From NCBI GenBank assembly GCA_017481575.1, contig JAFUPA010000055.1:1-64000 (forward strand): DNA of 64,000 nucleotides, written 5' to 3'. A program made the translations under genes and the position numbers. Below are positions 25,202 through 34,646 of this stretch, one piece after another. The notes under the pieces are model-generated. The model saw only the letters and a program-made list of their open reading frames with translations, was not told the DNA's origin and did no database searches. Source of the stretch: Clostridia bacterium (GTDB lineage: Bacteria > Bacillota > Clostridia > Oscillospirales > Acutalibacteraceae). Numbering within the stretch: the first letter of the stretch is position 1; each line of letters starts with the position of its first letter.

Positions 25202-26371
25202 ATGACAGAATTACAGATTAAAAGTGCAGTAGAAAAATTCGAAGCTCTTATGCGTGAGCAGAGCGACCGTTCAGATACAATCAAAGCACAGGGTGATTTC
25301 GTTGATTTTGAAAAGCTTGACAAAATTATCATCGGTGTTTGCGGTGGCGACGGTATCGGCCCCGTTATCACAAAAGAAAGTGCAAGAGTTCTCGAGTATA
25401 TGCTTGAAGATAAGGTTAAAGCAGGTAAGATTGAATTCAAAGTAATTGACGGTCTTACAATAGAAAACCGTGTTGCAGCTAATAAGGCTATCCCCGACGA
25501 CGTTCTCGAAGAACTCAAGGCTTGTCACGTTATCCTTAAAGGCCCTACAACTACACCGCAGGCAGGAGATCCGTGGCCAAACATTGAGAGCGCAAATGTT
25601 GCAATGAGAAAGGCACTTGACCTTTTTGCTAACCTGCGTCCCGTTAAAGTTCCCGAAGAAGGAATTGACTGGACATTCTTCCGTGAAAATACAGAAGGTG
25701 CTTACGCAGTAGGCTCAAAAGGCTTTAACGTAACAGATGACCTTGCAGTTGACTTTGTTGTTACAACAACAGAAGGTACTGAAAGAATTGCCAAGCTTGC
25801 TTATGACTATGCAAGAAGAAGCAAGAAAGAAAGAGTTTCGATTATCACGAAGGCAAACATCATTAAGACAACAGACGGTAAGTTCCTTAACCTTTGCAAA
25901 AACATTGGTAAGGATTATCCTGAAATTACAACAGACGAGTGGTACATTGACATCACAACAGCTAAGCTCATTGACCCGAAGCGACGCAAGGACTTTAAGG
26001 TATTCATTCTCCCCAACCTTTACGGTGATATCATAACTGATGAAGCTGCTGAATTCCAGGGTGGCGTTGGTACTGCCGGCAGTGCAAACATCGGTAAGAG
26101 ATATGCGATGTTTGAGGCAATCCATGGCTCTGCTCCCCGTATGATGCGTGAAGGCAGAGGTCAGTATGCTGACCCATGCTCAATGCTCCGTGCAACAGTT
26201 ATGCTTCTTTCACACATCGGTGAACAGGAAAGTGCAGACTTGCTTGAAAAGGCTCTTGACATTTGTATGTTTGAGGAGAAGAAGCTTCAGATTACAGGTC
26301 GTGACACAGGTTGCACCTGCGAAGAATTCGGCAATTATGTTATGGAAACTGTCAAAAAACTTCGTGCATAA
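25202..26371 (+). CDS. icd: Isocitrate dehydrogenase (isocitrate/isopropylmalate family)
   Basis: A 389-residue decarboxylating dehydrogenase that makes 2-oxoglutarate from isocitrate. The N-terminus shows GVCGGDGIGPVIT, the substrate-binding region has FRENTEGAY, and LPNLYGDIITDEAAEFQGG supplies the metal-binding aspartates, followed by FEAIHGSAPRM. Cofactor choice is not certain from the sequence. It follows acn by 12 bp and precedes rex by 13 bp, so the redox sensor is made together with an enzyme that produces reduced cofactor. Confidence 0.92.
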   Translation: MTELQIKSAVEKFEALMREQSDRSDTIKAQGDFVDFEKLDKIIIGVCGGDGIGPVITKESARVLEYMLEDKVKAGKIEFKVIDGLTIENRVAANKAIPDDVLEELKACHVILKGPTTTPQAGDPWPNIESANVAMRKALDLFANLRPVKVPEEGIDWTFFRENTEGAYAVGSKGFNVTDDLAVDFVVTTTEGTERIAKLAYDYARRSKKERVSIITKANIIKTTDGKFLNLCKNIGKDYPEITTDEWYIDITTAKLIDPKRRKDFKVFILPNLYGDIITDEAAEFQGGVGTAGSANIGKRYAMFEAIHGSAPRMMREGRGQYADPCSMLRATVMLLSHIGEQESADLLEKALDICMFEEKKLQITGRDTGCTCEEFGNYVMETVKKLRA

Positions 26372-26384
26372 GTGAGGTTTTAAT

Positions 26385-27038
26385 ATGCCAAAGGAAAAGA
26401 AAGACATATCAATGTCTGTAATTAAGCGTTTGCCTCGATATTACAGATTTCTTGGTGAACTTAAGAAAAAGGAAATTTCCAGAATTTCGTCCCGTGAGCT
26501 TTCACAGATGATGGGCTTCACAGCTTCACAGATAAGACAGGATCTAAACTGCTTCGGAGGTTTCGGTCAACAGGGTTACGGATATAATGTAGATCAGCTT
26601 CGTACTGAAATTGGTTCAATTCTGGGCGTAGGAAGTGGATTTAAAACTATCCTTATCGGCTGCGGTAACCTTGGTAAAGCTATTGCTTCACATATGGCTT
26701 TTGAGGACAGAGGCTTTGAGCTTGTCGGTATCTTTGACAAAAGAGCCGATGTGATGCAGGATATAAGAATTAAGGGTATTTCTATATCACCTATCGAAGA
26801 CCTTGAAATTTACTGCAAAGAGGTTGAGCCAATTGTAGCTGTGCTTTGTATTCCTACAGATGCAACGCCTGATATTGTTAAACGACTGGTATCTCTCGGA
26901 ATCACAAACTTCTGGAACTTCAGTCACTACGACATAAACGCAGTATATCCGCAGGCTATTGTTGAAAATGTACACCTCAACGACAGTCTTATGACCTTGA
27001 GCTATCAGATTACAAATAACGGAGGAGTTACAGAATGA
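26385..27038 (+). CDS. rex: Redox-sensing transcriptional repressor Rex
   Basis: A 217-residue dimeric repressor with an N-terminal winged helix (SVIKRLPRYYRFLGELKKKEISRISSRELS, then TASQIRQDLNCFGGFGQQGYGY) and a C-terminal Rossmann domain with GCGNLGKAI binding NADH. Rex leaves its DNA sites when the NADH/NAD ratio rises and commonly controls fermentation genes. Here it is the third gene of acn-icd-rex and a Rex-like site covers the operon start. The downstream gene overlaps by 4 bp. Confidence 0.97.
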   Translation: MPKEKKDISMSVIKRLPRYYRFLGELKKKEISRISSRELSQMMGFTASQIRQDLNCFGGFGQQGYGYNVDQLRTEIGSILGVGSGFKTILIGCGNLGKAIASHMAFEDRGFELVGIFDKRADVMQDIRIKGISISPIEDLEIYCKEVEPIVAVLCIPTDATPDIVKRLVSLGITNFWNFSHYDINAVYPQAIVENVHLNDSLMTLSYQITNNGGVTE

Positions 27039-27790
27039 AAGTAATGACGTTTAATGTGCTTTGTCACGGTTGCGAGGGTCATGACTGGTTTGACAGACAG
27101 AATGATGTAATCGCAACAGTACGCAATTATATGCCGGACATTTTTGGTCTTCAGGAGGCCCATCTTGATTGGATGAAGGCTTTTTGGAACAATATGCCGG
27201 AATACAATTATGTTGGAGTTGCCCGAGAAGACGGAAAAGAGGATGGAGAGTTCTCCCCTGTTTTCTATAAAAAGGATAAATTCGATTTTATTGAGGGTAA
27301 TACATTCTGGATCAGTGAAACACCCGATGTTCCGTCCAAATCTTGGAATACAGCCTGCACAAGAATCTGCTCTTATGCAAAACTTCGTGACAAAGAAAGT
27401 GGTAAGGTGTTTATTGCAATGAACACTCATCTTGACCATGTCAGCGTTGAGGCAAGAAAGAACGGTGTTAGACTTGTCAACGAATTTGCCGAAAAAATCG
27501 ACTGTCCAATTGTTCTAACAGGTGATTTCAATATCCCCGAAAAGACGGATTGTTACCCTGATATGGTAAACTACGGTATTTTCAAGGACACCAAAATTGT
27601 TGCTCCCGTAACAGAGGACACATTCACATTCCACGAATTTTTCCATCACAACGGTCAACGTTCCGTAATCGACTTTATATTTATATCAAAAGGATTCAAG
27701 GCTGAAACATATCATGTTATTCAGGACAAAATCAACGGCGCATTCCCGTCTGACCACTGCCCTGTAATTTCTGAAATTGATTTCGAATAA
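27035..27790 (+). CDS. Endonuclease/exonuclease/phosphatase family protein
   Basis: A 251-residue cytoplasmic protein of the EEP (DNase I-like) superfamily. Motifs in order are MTFNVLCHG, DIFGLQEAH, NTHLDH, LTGDFNIPE and SDHCPVISEI, which supply the metal-binding and catalytic residues. The substrate may be DNA, a phospholipid or a sugar phosphate; close relatives are annotated only generally. It overlaps rex by 4 bp, so it belongs to the redox-controlled operon, which is unexpected for a nuclease-like enzyme. Confidence 0.85.
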   Translation: MKVMTFNVLCHGCEGHDWFDRQNDVIATVRNYMPDIFGLQEAHLDWMKAFWNNMPEYNYVGVAREDGKEDGEFSPVFYKKDKFDFIEGNTFWISETPDVPSKSWNTACTRICSYAKLRDKESGKVFIAMNTHLDHVSVEARKNGVRLVNEFAEKIDCPIVLTGDFNIPEKTDCYPDMVNYGIFKDTKIVAPVTEDTFTFHEFFHHNGQRSVIDFIFISKGFKAETYHVIQDKINGAFPSDHCPVISEIDFE

Positions 27791-27796
27791 AAGCTT

Positions 27797-27830
27797 AACA
27801 CCGCAGGTCAAATGACTTGCGGTGTTTTGT
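27797..27830 (+). terminator. Terminator of the acn-icd-rex operon
   Basis: A hairpin AACACCGCAGGTC / GACTTGCGGTGTT with an AAAT loop is followed by TTTTGT. Confidence 0.85.
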
Positions 27831-27837
27831 ATAAAAT

Positions 27838-27863
27838 AAGCGACCTGCCGAAACAGGTCGCTT
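27838..27863 (-). terminator. Terminator of yajC
   Basis: AAGCGACCTG and CAGGTCGCTT form a 10-bp stem with a six-base loop, then TTATTTTAT on the minus strand. Confidence 0.8.
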
Positions 27864-27868
27864 TAAAA

Positions 27869-28297
27869 TCAGAACTTTTCTTCTTTATTCTTTTTAGGAG
27901 TCTTGCCCTTTGCTTCCATACGGGCTGCCTTTTCTTTCTCTGCTGCTTCCTTTGCCGCTGCTCTTTCAGCTGCGAGCTTCTCGTTAGCAGTATTGTTCTG
28001 GCTGATTGCCCAACGTGTAATCTTCATGTGGTTTCTGTCAGCACCTGTTTCAATAATGAGAGAATCATCCTTAACAGTAACAATTCTGCCGATGATGCCG
28101 CCGATTGTAGTAATCTCGTCACCAATCTGAAGGTTGTCACGCATTGCCTGCTCTTCCTTCTGCTTTTTCTTCTGAGGTCTGATCATCATAAAGTACATTG
28201 CACCAAAGATAACTACCATCCATATAAGCATGCCACCTGTGCCGCCTGCAGTACCTGTACCTGAAGAACCACCGAAAAGATTTGATAAAAAGTCCAT
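27869..28297 (-). CDS. yajC: Preprotein translocase subunit YajC
   Basis: This 142-residue protein has a Gly/Thr-rich start, one membrane helix (about 23-40) with MMIRPQKKKQKE, a small domain with IGDEITTIGGIIGRIV, and a long Ala/Glu/Lys-rich helical tail. YajC associates with SecDF and the Sec translocon. It sits after queA and tgt, a common bacterial order, and also has its own promoter at 28327-28355. Confidence 0.93.
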   Translation of the reverse strand: MDFLSNLFGGSSGTGTAGGTGGMLIWMVVIFGAMYFMMIRPQKKKQKEEQAMRDNLQIGDEITTIGGIIGRIVTVKDDSLIIETGADRNHMKITRWAISQNNTANEKLAAERAAAKEAAEKEKAARMEAKGKTPKKNKEEKF

Positions 28298-28326
28298 ATT
28301 TTTTCCTCCTTAAACACAATATTGAC

Positions 28327-28355
28327 ATTATACAGTAAAATGTATAAATTTGCAA
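28327..28355 (-). promoter_or_regulatory. Internal promoter for yajC
   Basis: TTGCAA and TATAAT on the minus strand with a 17-bp spacer, in the 70-bp gap after tgt. Confidence 0.6.
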
Positions 28356-28367
28356 GTTAATTTTTTA

Positions 28368-29504
28368 TTAAATCCTTGTGTCTAATAAATCAACATATTT
28401 TGCTTTAAATTCATCAAAAGTTCCGTTATTAAGAGAGTCACGGATTTTTTCCATCAGCGTATTATAGAAATAAAGATTATGGGTAACACAAAGGCGCATT
28501 GCGAGCATTTCCTTTGCTTTGAACAAATGTCGGATATAAGCCTTTGAATGTTTGCGACAAGTCGGGCAATCACATTCGGGGTCAATTGGAGTATCATCTT
28601 TCTGATATTTGGCATTATTGATGTTGATTATTCCGTTCATTGTGAACAAATGACCGTGACGTGCGTTTCGACTGGGCATTACACAGTCAAAAAGGTCAAC
28701 ACCTCGACTGACAGCCTCGATTATATTACCCGGAGTGCCGACACCCATAAGATAACGAATCTTATTTTTCGGTGCATAAGGCTCGACAGCAGAAATAACT
28801 CTGTACATATCCTCTTTCGGCTCACCTACAGCAAGACCGCCGATTGCATAGCCGTCCAAATCAAGCTCAGCAATTCTTTGCATATGCTCAATTCTTAAAT
28901 CATCATAAACACAGCCCTGATTGATACCAAAAAGAAGCTGGTCTTTGTTGATTGTGTCGTGCAAAGCATTAAGTCTTTCCATTTCCTCTTTGCAACGAAT
29001 AAGCCAGCGTGTTGTGCGTTCGCAGGACTTTTGAGAATACTCGTGCGTTGATGGATTTGCAACACATTCGTCAAATGCCATTGCAATTGTAGAACCAAGA
29101 TTTGATTGAATACGCATACTCTCTTCGGGTCCCATAAAAATACGCTTACCGTCAATATGAGAAGCAAATGTCACGCCCTCTTCTTGAATCTGACGCAATT
29201 TTGCAAGTGAAAAGACCTGAAAGCCGCCGCTGTCAGTAAGAATCGGACCGTCCCAGCCTGTAAACTTATGCAATCCGCCGAGCTCTTTAATAAGCTCGTC
29301 ACCCGGTCTGACGTGTAAATGATAAGTATTGCAAAGCTGAACCTGTGCGCCCACATCCTTTAAATCGTAAGCATCAAGAGCGCCTTTAATTGCGCCACAG
29401 GTTGCAACATTCTGAAATGCAGGAGTTTTTACCGTTCCGTGCACGGTTGTAAACTCACCTAATCGGGCAGTACCCTGCTGTTTTATTACTTTAAAAGAAG
29501 CCAT
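28368..29504 (-). CDS. tgt: tRNA-guanine transglycosylase
   Basis: A 378-residue enzyme that exchanges guanine-34 of GUN-anticodon tRNAs for the queuosine precursor preQ1. It shows the catalytic aspartates in LTDSGGFQVFSLA and DLFDCVMPSRNARHG, and the zinc site CDCPTCRKHSKAYIRHL. It lies 1 bp after queA, the next enzyme in the pathway, so the two are co-translated. No preQ1 biosynthesis genes are in the window, so the base may be made elsewhere or salvaged. Confidence 0.97.
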   Translation of the reverse strand: MASFKVIKQQGTARLGEFTTVHGTVKTPAFQNVATCGAIKGALDAYDLKDVGAQVQLCNTYHLHVRPGDELIKELGGLHKFTGWDGPILTDSGGFQVFSLAKLRQIQEEGVTFASHIDGKRIFMGPEESMRIQSNLGSTIAMAFDECVANPSTHEYSQKSCERTTRWLIRCKEEMERLNALHDTINKDQLLFGINQGCVYDDLRIEHMQRIAELDLDGYAIGGLAVGEPKEDMYRVISAVEPYAPKNKIRYLMGVGTPGNIIEAVSRGVDLFDCVMPSRNARHGHLFTMNGIININNAKYQKDDTPIDPECDCPTCRKHSKAYIRHLFKAKEMLAMRLCVTHNLYFYNTLMEKIRDSLNNGTFDEFKAKYVDLLDTRI

Positions 29505-29505
29505 A

Positions 29506-30549
29506 TCATTCTCCTTTTCTGTTTGCTATAAACATAGCATCGCCAAAACTAAAAAATCTGTATTTCTCTTCTACGGCAATTTTATAAGCATTCATAGTTT
29601 TTTCGTAACCGCAAAAAGCACTTACAAGCATAATAAGTGTGCTTTCGGGCAAATGGAAGTTCGTAAGAAGTGCATCTATGCATTTAAACTCATAACCGGG
29701 ATAAATAAAAATACTTGTCCAATCATCATGCTCACAAACTTCGCCTTTAGCCTGACAAACAGATTCAAGCGTTCTGCAACAGGTAGTACCGACTGCTATC
29801 ACTCTGCCACCGTTTGCCTTTGTACGGTTAATGATATCTGCTGTTTCTTTCGGTATTGAATAATGCTCCGAATGCATCTGATGCTCTTCGATATTTTCTG
29901 TTTTAACCGGTCTGAATGTACCAATACCTACGTGAAGAGTTACAAAACCGACCTCAGCACCCTTTTCTTTTATCCTTTCAAGAAGTTCCGGGGTAAAATG
30001 CAAACCTGCCGTAGGAGCCGCCGCAGAGCCGAGTTCTTTGGAATAAACAGTCTGATAACGTTCGCTGTCCTCAAGACGTTCCTTTATATAATGAGGTAAA
30101 GGCATTTCTCCGATTTCGTCAAGTACATTATAGAAATTACCTTCATAATCAAAACGTACAACACGATTACCGTTTTCCAATACAGACAAAACTGTTGCTT
30201 TCATAAGTCCGTTACCGAAAACGAATTCGGAGCCCTCTCTTGCTTTTTTACCCGGTCCCGCAAGAACTTCCCACTCGTGTGCATCGTGCTGGTTGAGAAG
30301 CAAAAACTCTACAACCGCACCCGTTCCAACCTTTACTCCATAAATTCGTGCAGGTAAAACACGGGTATTGTTAAGTATCAGGCAGTCGCCCTTTTCTAAA
30401 AAAGAGAGAATATCATAAAAATGTTTATGCTCAACCGCCCCGCTTTTTTTGTCAAGAACAAGTAAACGGGAGGAATCTCTGGGCTCAATCGGATGTTGAG
30501 CAATCAGATCCTCGGGCAAATCATAAAAAAAGTCGCTTTTTTTCATCAT
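29506..30549 (-). CDS. queA: S-adenosylmethionine:tRNA ribosyltransferase-isomerase
   Basis: A 347-residue enzyme that transfers the ribosyl part of SAM to preQ1 in tRNA, forming epoxyqueuosine. Family stretches include [35 protein letters not shown] and [19 protein letters not shown]. It heads the queA-tgt-yajC run. Two adjacent ATG codons (30549, 30546) follow a GAGGT site, and either may be used. I see no preQ1 riboswitch in the short leader. Confidence 0.96.
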   Translation of the reverse strand: MMKKSDFFYDLPEDLIAQHPIEPRDSSRLLVLDKKSGAVEHKHFYDILSFLEKGDCLILNNTRVLPARIYGVKVGTGAVVEFLLLNQHDAHEWEVLAGPGKKAREGSEFVFGNGLMKATVLSVLENGNRVVRFDYEGNFYNVLDEIGEMPLPHYIKERLEDSERYQTVYSKELGSAAAPTAGLHFTPELLERIKEKGAEVGFVTLHVGIGTFRPVKTENIEEHQMHSEHYSIPKETADIINRTKANGGRVIAVGTTCCRTLESVCQAKGEVCEHDDWTSIFIYPGYEFKCIDALLTNFHLPESTLIMLVSAFCGYEKTMNAYKIAVEEKYRFFSFGDAMFIANRKGE

Positions 30550-30587
30550 AAAACCTCAAAAAATTAAATATTTCGTAAACATTAGTA

Positions 30588-30616
30588 TTGACTTTAAATA
30601 TTTATAATGGTATCAT
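30588..30616 (+). promoter_or_regulatory. Promoter of asd
   Basis: TTGACT and TATCAT are 17 bp apart in the region divergent from queA. The roughly 85-nt leader shows no lysine riboswitch. Confidence 0.65.
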
Positions 30617-30708
30617 ATTCACCAAATATTCGCATTCGTCTTTGTATTATATTACAAAAAAGTTGAATACGCAATACATTTTTAATTTTTTATTTGCAGG
30701 TGATTAGC

Positions 30709-31797
30709 ATGAAAACTTACAAAGTAGGTATTATCGGTGCTACGGGTATGGTTGGTCAGAGATTTGCTTCTCTTCTTGAAAACCATCCGTGGTTTGACGT
30801 TGTGCTTGTAGCAGCAAGCCCCCGTTCAGCAGGCAAGACATATAAAGAGGCTGTCGGCAGCCGTTGGTGCATGGACACTCCCATGCCGGAAAATATGGCT
30901 GACCTTATTGTTTATGACGCAACAGCAGACGTTGAGAAAATCGCAAAGCTTGTTGACTTCGTATTCTGTGCAGTTGATATGAAGAAGGACGAAATCAAGG
31001 CTCTTGAGGAAAGATACGCAAAGGCTGAATGTCCCGTTGTTTCAAACAATAGCGCTCACAGAGGTACACCCGATGTTCCGATGGTAGTACCCGAGCTTAA
31101 CGCTGACCATATTGAGGTTATCGCTTCACAGAAGAAGCGTCTTGGCACAGAGCGTGGCTTTATTGCAGTTAAGTCTAACTGCTCACTTCAGAGCTATGTT
31201 CCCGCTGTTTATCCTCTTGATAAAGCAGGCTACAAGGTTGATGACGTGCTGGTTTGCACATATCAGGCAATTTCAGGTGCAGGCAAGACTTTTGAAACAT
31301 GGCCCGAAATGGTAGATAACGTTATCCCCTTCATCGGCGGTGAAGAGGAAAAGAGCGAGCAGGAGCCGCTTAAGATTTGGGGTAAAATTGAGGGTGACGA
31401 AATCGTAAATGCAGTTGAGCCTCACTTCACAGCACAGTGCATCCGTGTTCCTGTTTCAAACGGACACCTCGGAGCTGTATTTATGAAGTTTGCAGACAAG
31501 GCTCCTTCAAAAGAAGAAATCCTCAACGTTTGGGAAAACTTCAAGGGTGTTCCGCAGGAGCTTGCACTCCCCAGCGCACCGAAGAAGTTCCTCAACTACT
31601 TCACAGAGGACAATATGCCTCAGACAAAGCTTCAGCGTGACCTCGAGGGCGGAATGGCTGTCAGCATCGGCAGACTTCGTGAGGACACACAGTATGACTA
31701 CAAGTTCGTATGCCTTTCACACAACACTCTTCGTGGTGCCGCAGGCGGTGCAGTTCTTCTTGCTGAGCTTCTTACAGCAAAGGGTTATATGGACTGA
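30709..31797 (+). CDS. asd: Aspartate-semialdehyde dehydrogenase
   Basis: A 362-residue NADPH-dependent enzyme that reduces aspartyl phosphate to aspartate semialdehyde, the branch point to lysine, diaminopimelate, threonine and methionine. It shows the nucleotide loop GIIGATGMVGQRF, the catalytic cysteine in VKSNCSLQSYVPAV and the late motif QYDYKFVCLSHNTLRGAAGGAV. The length and motifs fit the archaeal/fungal-like form. The ATG at 30709 has an AGGTGA site; the longer frame from 30694 does not. dapA follows after a terminator. Confidence 0.95.
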   Translation: MKTYKVGIIGATGMVGQRFASLLENHPWFDVVLVAASPRSAGKTYKEAVGSRWCMDTPMPENMADLIVYDATADVEKIAKLVDFVFCAVDMKKDEIKALEERYAKAECPVVSNNSAHRGTPDVPMVVPELNADHIEVIASQKKRLGTERGFIAVKSNCSLQSYVPAVYPLDKAGYKVDDVLVCTYQAISGAGKTFETWPEMVDNVIPFIGGEEEKSEQEPLKIWGKIEGDEIVNAVEPHFTAQCIRVPVSNGHLGAVFMKFADKAPSKEEILNVWENFKGVPQELALPSAPKKFLNYFTEDNMPQTKLQRDLEGGMAVSIGRLREDTQYDYKFVCLSHNTLRGAAGGAVLLAELLTAKGYMD

Positions 31798-31814
31798 TAA
31801 AATATCTGAAACAA

Positions 31815-31856
31815 AAACCGTATCGACGTTTAAAACATCGATACGGTTTATTTTTA
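31815..31856 (+). terminator. Terminator between asd and dapA
   Basis: AACCGTATCGA and TCGATACGGTT pair, followed by TTATTTTTATTT. dapA begins 16 bp later with no clear promoter, so partial read-through is likely. Confidence 0.75.
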
Positions 31857-31871
31857 TTTAAGGAGTTTTTT

Positions 31872-32762
31872 ATGAAACAAACTGTTTTTACGGGAGCGGC
31901 GTGTGCAATTGTTACGCCGTTTAGTTCGGACAGAAAAATCGATTACAAGACGCTGAAAAAACAGGTTGACTTTCAAATTGAAAACGGAACTGATGCAATA
32001 GTGGTTTGCGGTACTACGGGTGAAAGCTCGGTGCTTAGCACAAGAGAGCACAGACAGGTAATTAAATCGGTTGTAAAATATGTTGACAAGAGAGTTCCCG
32101 TTATTGCAGGTACGGGCAGTAATTCAACCGAAAGTGCAGTTAAGCGTTCATATTCCGCAGAAAGTGTGGGTGCCGATGCCTTGCTGATAGTTACACCGTA
32201 CTACAACAAATGCTCGCAAACAGGGCTGATTGAGCACTATGAATTTATTAGTGAACGCACAGACCTGCCGATAATCGTTTACAATGTGCCGTCACGCACG
32301 GGTGTTGATATAAAGCCCGAAACATATATGGAGCTTTGTAAAATTCGAAATATTGTGGCGACCAAGGAAGCAAACGGCAATATTTCTGCTTTGATGAAAA
32401 CCATAAGTCTTTGCGGTGATGAGTTGACAATTTACTGCGGTAACGACGACCAGACATCCGCATTTATGGCAATGGGAGCAAAAGGTGTTATTTCTGTTTT
32501 ATCAAACATTATGCCGGAAGAAATGCACAAATTAGCTACCTCGGTTCTTTTGGGTAAAACAAAGCAAAGTGTTGCAACGCAAGTGAAACTGCTCGATATA
32601 GCAAACATACTCTTTTGTGACGTTAATCCCATTCCGGTTAAATATGCAATGAAGCAAATGGGCATTGACAGCGGTGTTTACAGATTACCGTTGAGTGATA
32701 CCAGTGAAGCGAATAAAAGACGTATCAGAGACTGTTTGAGAAAACATTCACTAATACAATAG
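31872..32762 (+). CDS. dapA: 4-Hydroxy-tetrahydrodipicolinate synthase
   Basis: A 296-residue class I aldolase of the DapA family that condenses pyruvate with aspartate semialdehyde. It shows CGTTGESSVLS, the tyrosine in IVYNVPSRTG, the Schiff-base lysine in VATKEANGN and YCGNDDQT. The product feeds diaminopimelate for the cell wall, lysine, and dipicolinic acid for the spore core, which links it to the spoVA genes. It has an AAGGAG ribosome binding site and lies after asd, whose product is its substrate. Confidence 0.95.
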   Translation: MKQTVFTGAACAIVTPFSSDRKIDYKTLKKQVDFQIENGTDAIVVCGTTGESSVLSTREHRQVIKSVVKYVDKRVPVIAGTGSNSTESAVKRSYSAESVGADALLIVTPYYNKCSQTGLIEHYEFISERTDLPIIVYNVPSRTGVDIKPETYMELCKIRNIVATKEANGNISALMKTISLCGDELTIYCGNDDQTSAFMAMGAKGVISVLSNIMPEEMHKLATSVLLGKTKQSVATQVKLLDIANILFCDVNPIPVKYAMKQMGIDSGVYRLPLSDTSEANKRRIRDCLRKHSLIQ

Positions 32763-32768
32763 CATACC

Positions 32769-32810
32769 AAAAAGCAGTAAGATGAAATCAAATCATCTTA
32801 CTGCTTTTTT
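32769..32810. terminator. Bidirectional terminator between dapA and the asparagine synthase
   Basis: AAAAGCAGTAAGATG pairs with CATCTTACTGCTTTT and is flanked by A and T runs. Its T run touches the stop codon of the convergent minus-strand gene. Confidence 0.9.
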
Positions 32811-34642
32811 TAAACAAACTTTACCTTATATTTTTCAAGCCAATAATTAAACTGCACAAAATATGCAATCGTCTGCGGTGTGGTCATAAGCTGACCGTAC
32901 CACGGCTGACTTTTATCCGTCTGCATAAGTTTGATGAGCTCTTCTTTTTTCACAAACTGTAAAAGCGGTGAACTGTCATTTGAAATTATATCACTTAACA
33001 AATCCGAAACGGCGTGCTTATATGCAGGATTGTGCGTCTTTGGGTAAGGGCTCTTCTTTCGCCAGAGCACCTCATCGGGCAAATATCCCCTCATCGCCTG
33101 ACGTAAAAGACCTTTTTCATAATTCTTATAGTCCTTCATTTCCCATGGCACATTATAAAGATATTCAACTATTCTATGGTCGCAAAAAGGCACTCTTACC
33201 TCCAAGGAGGAATACATACTCATTCTGTCCTTTCGGTCAAGAAGTGTCTGCATAAACCAGTCAAGATTAAGTTTCATCATTTCAGCCATTCGGCTATCGT
33301 CAGCGGTCATATCTGCCCTTTTCGGAGCTTCGGTTATGGTATTTTTATAACGTGAGTAAACATAGTCGTGAGCATCAATCTGTGTAGAAAACTCCTCTTT
33401 CAGAAAAGAAAAACGATAATCAGTTGACTGAGCCCATGGGAAACCGTCGGTCATTCTGACAGTTTTATCTCTGTACCACGGATAACCGCCGAATATTTCA
33501 TCGGCACACTCACCCGAAAGTGCGACTGTCGCTTGCTCTTTTATCGCCCTGCACAACAGAAGCATCGATGAATCAACATCCGCCATACCGGGCAAATCAC
33601 GAGCATCAACGGCATAAAACAAAGCGTTGACCAGCTCTTCTGTATCAATAACTACCCAGTGGTGCTTACCGTCAAGATAGCGTTCCATTATGTGTATAAA
33701 CTCGGGGTCGGAATTTGGCTGAAACTTACTCTTTTTAAAATATTTGTCATTATCAACGTAATCAACAGAAAAAGTGTGAAGCATCTCCCCTTTTTCTTTA
33801 AAAGCTTCGTTTGCTACAGATGAAATTATGCTTGAATCAAGTCCTCCTGATAAAAATGTGCAAAGCGGAACATCGGAAACAAGCTGCCGTTTAATTGAAT
33901 CGGTTACAAGAAAGCGTACCTTTTCAACAGTGGTTTCAAAACTGTCTGTGTGTTCAAGACACTCCAGCGACCAGTATTTATGAATTCTCAAACCGTGTTT
34001 GTCAAAAAAAGCGTAATGCGCAGGTTTAATTTCTTCAATATTTTTAAACACGCCACATCCGGGAGTTCTGCCAGGGCCAATCAGCATTATTTCAGCAAGA
34101 GAATTTATATCAATTTCGGCTTCAATTTCATGATTTTCTAAAAGTGACTTTATCTCCGATGCAAAAATAATTCCGTCCTTACAGCATGAATAAAACAATG
34201 GTTTTACACCCATTCGGTCACGAGCAAGAAAAAGTCTCTTGTTTTCGTGTTCCCATACACCGAAAGAAAAAATACCGTTAAGCAAATCAACACATTTTTC
34301 TCTGTACTCACAATAAGCCTTTAATACCACTTCTGTATCTGAATGGCTGAAAAAATTATAGCCTCTGCTTTCGAGTTTGTTTCTGATTTCTTCGGTATTA
34401 TAAAGCTCACCGTTATAGCAAATTGTGAAAACCTCGTTACCAACTGCATAGGTCATGGGTTGTTTACCACGCTCAATATCAATTACAGCAAGCCGTCTGT
34501 GCATAAGCACGGCATCGGGTGAAAAGTATTCGCCATGCTGGTCAGGGCCTCTTGAAATAAGCTTGTTTTGCATATTGTAAAAATACTCTTTGTATTCTTC
34601 AAGATTTCGGCAAAAGGAAATTTGTCCGCAAATTCCGCACAT
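32810..34642 (-). CDS. asnB: Asparagine synthase (glutamine-hydrolysing), probably sporulation-linked
   Basis: This 610-residue enzyme has an N-terminal glutaminase domain whose nucleophile is Cys2 (MCGICGQ), with RLAVID and NGELYN, and a C-terminal synthetase domain with the ATP loop SGGLDSS and the FGGYPWYRD region. It makes asparagine from aspartate, glutamine and ATP. The start at 34642 is fixed by Cys2 and an AGGTGAT site. Only 4 bp separate it from spoIIID upstream, so the two are probably one transcript. This context recalls Bacillus subtilis asnO (614 residues), a sporulation-expressed paralogue. Confidence 0.93.
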   Translation of the reverse strand: MCGICGQISFCRNLEEYKEYFYNMQNKLISRGPDQHGEYFSPDAVLMHRRLAVIDIERGKQPMTYAVGNEVFTICYNGELYNTEEIRNKLESRGYNFFSHSDTEVVLKAYCEYREKCVDLLNGIFSFGVWEHENKRLFLARDRMGVKPLFYSCCKDGIIFASEIKSLLENHEIEAEIDINSLAEIMLIGPGRTPGCGVFKNIEEIKPAHYAFFDKHGLRIHKYWSLECLEHTDSFETTVEKVRFLVTDSIKRQLVSDVPLCTFLSGGLDSSIISSVANEAFKEKGEMLHTFSVDYVDNDKYFKKSKFQPNSDPEFIHIMERYLDGKHHWVVIDTEELVNALFYAVDARDLPGMADVDSSMLLLCRAIKEQATVALSGECADEIFGGYPWYRDKTVRMTDGFPWAQSTDYRFSFLKEEFSTQIDAHDYVYSRYKNTITEAPKRADMTADDSRMAEMMKLNLDWFMQTLLDRKDRMSMYSSLEVRVPFCDHRIVEYLYNVPWEMKDYKNYEKGLLRQAMRGYLPDEVLWRKKSPYPKTHNPAYKHAVSDLLSDIISNDSSPLLQFVKKEELIKLMQTDKSQPWYGQLMTTPQTIAYFVQFNYWLEKYKVKFV

Positions 34643-34646
34643 AATA

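Noticed and set aside
30550..30708. Possible preQ1 or lysine riboswitch in the queA/asd divergent region
   Set aside because: Both leaders are under about 90 nt and AT-rich, and none of the conserved cores of these riboswitches can be found.
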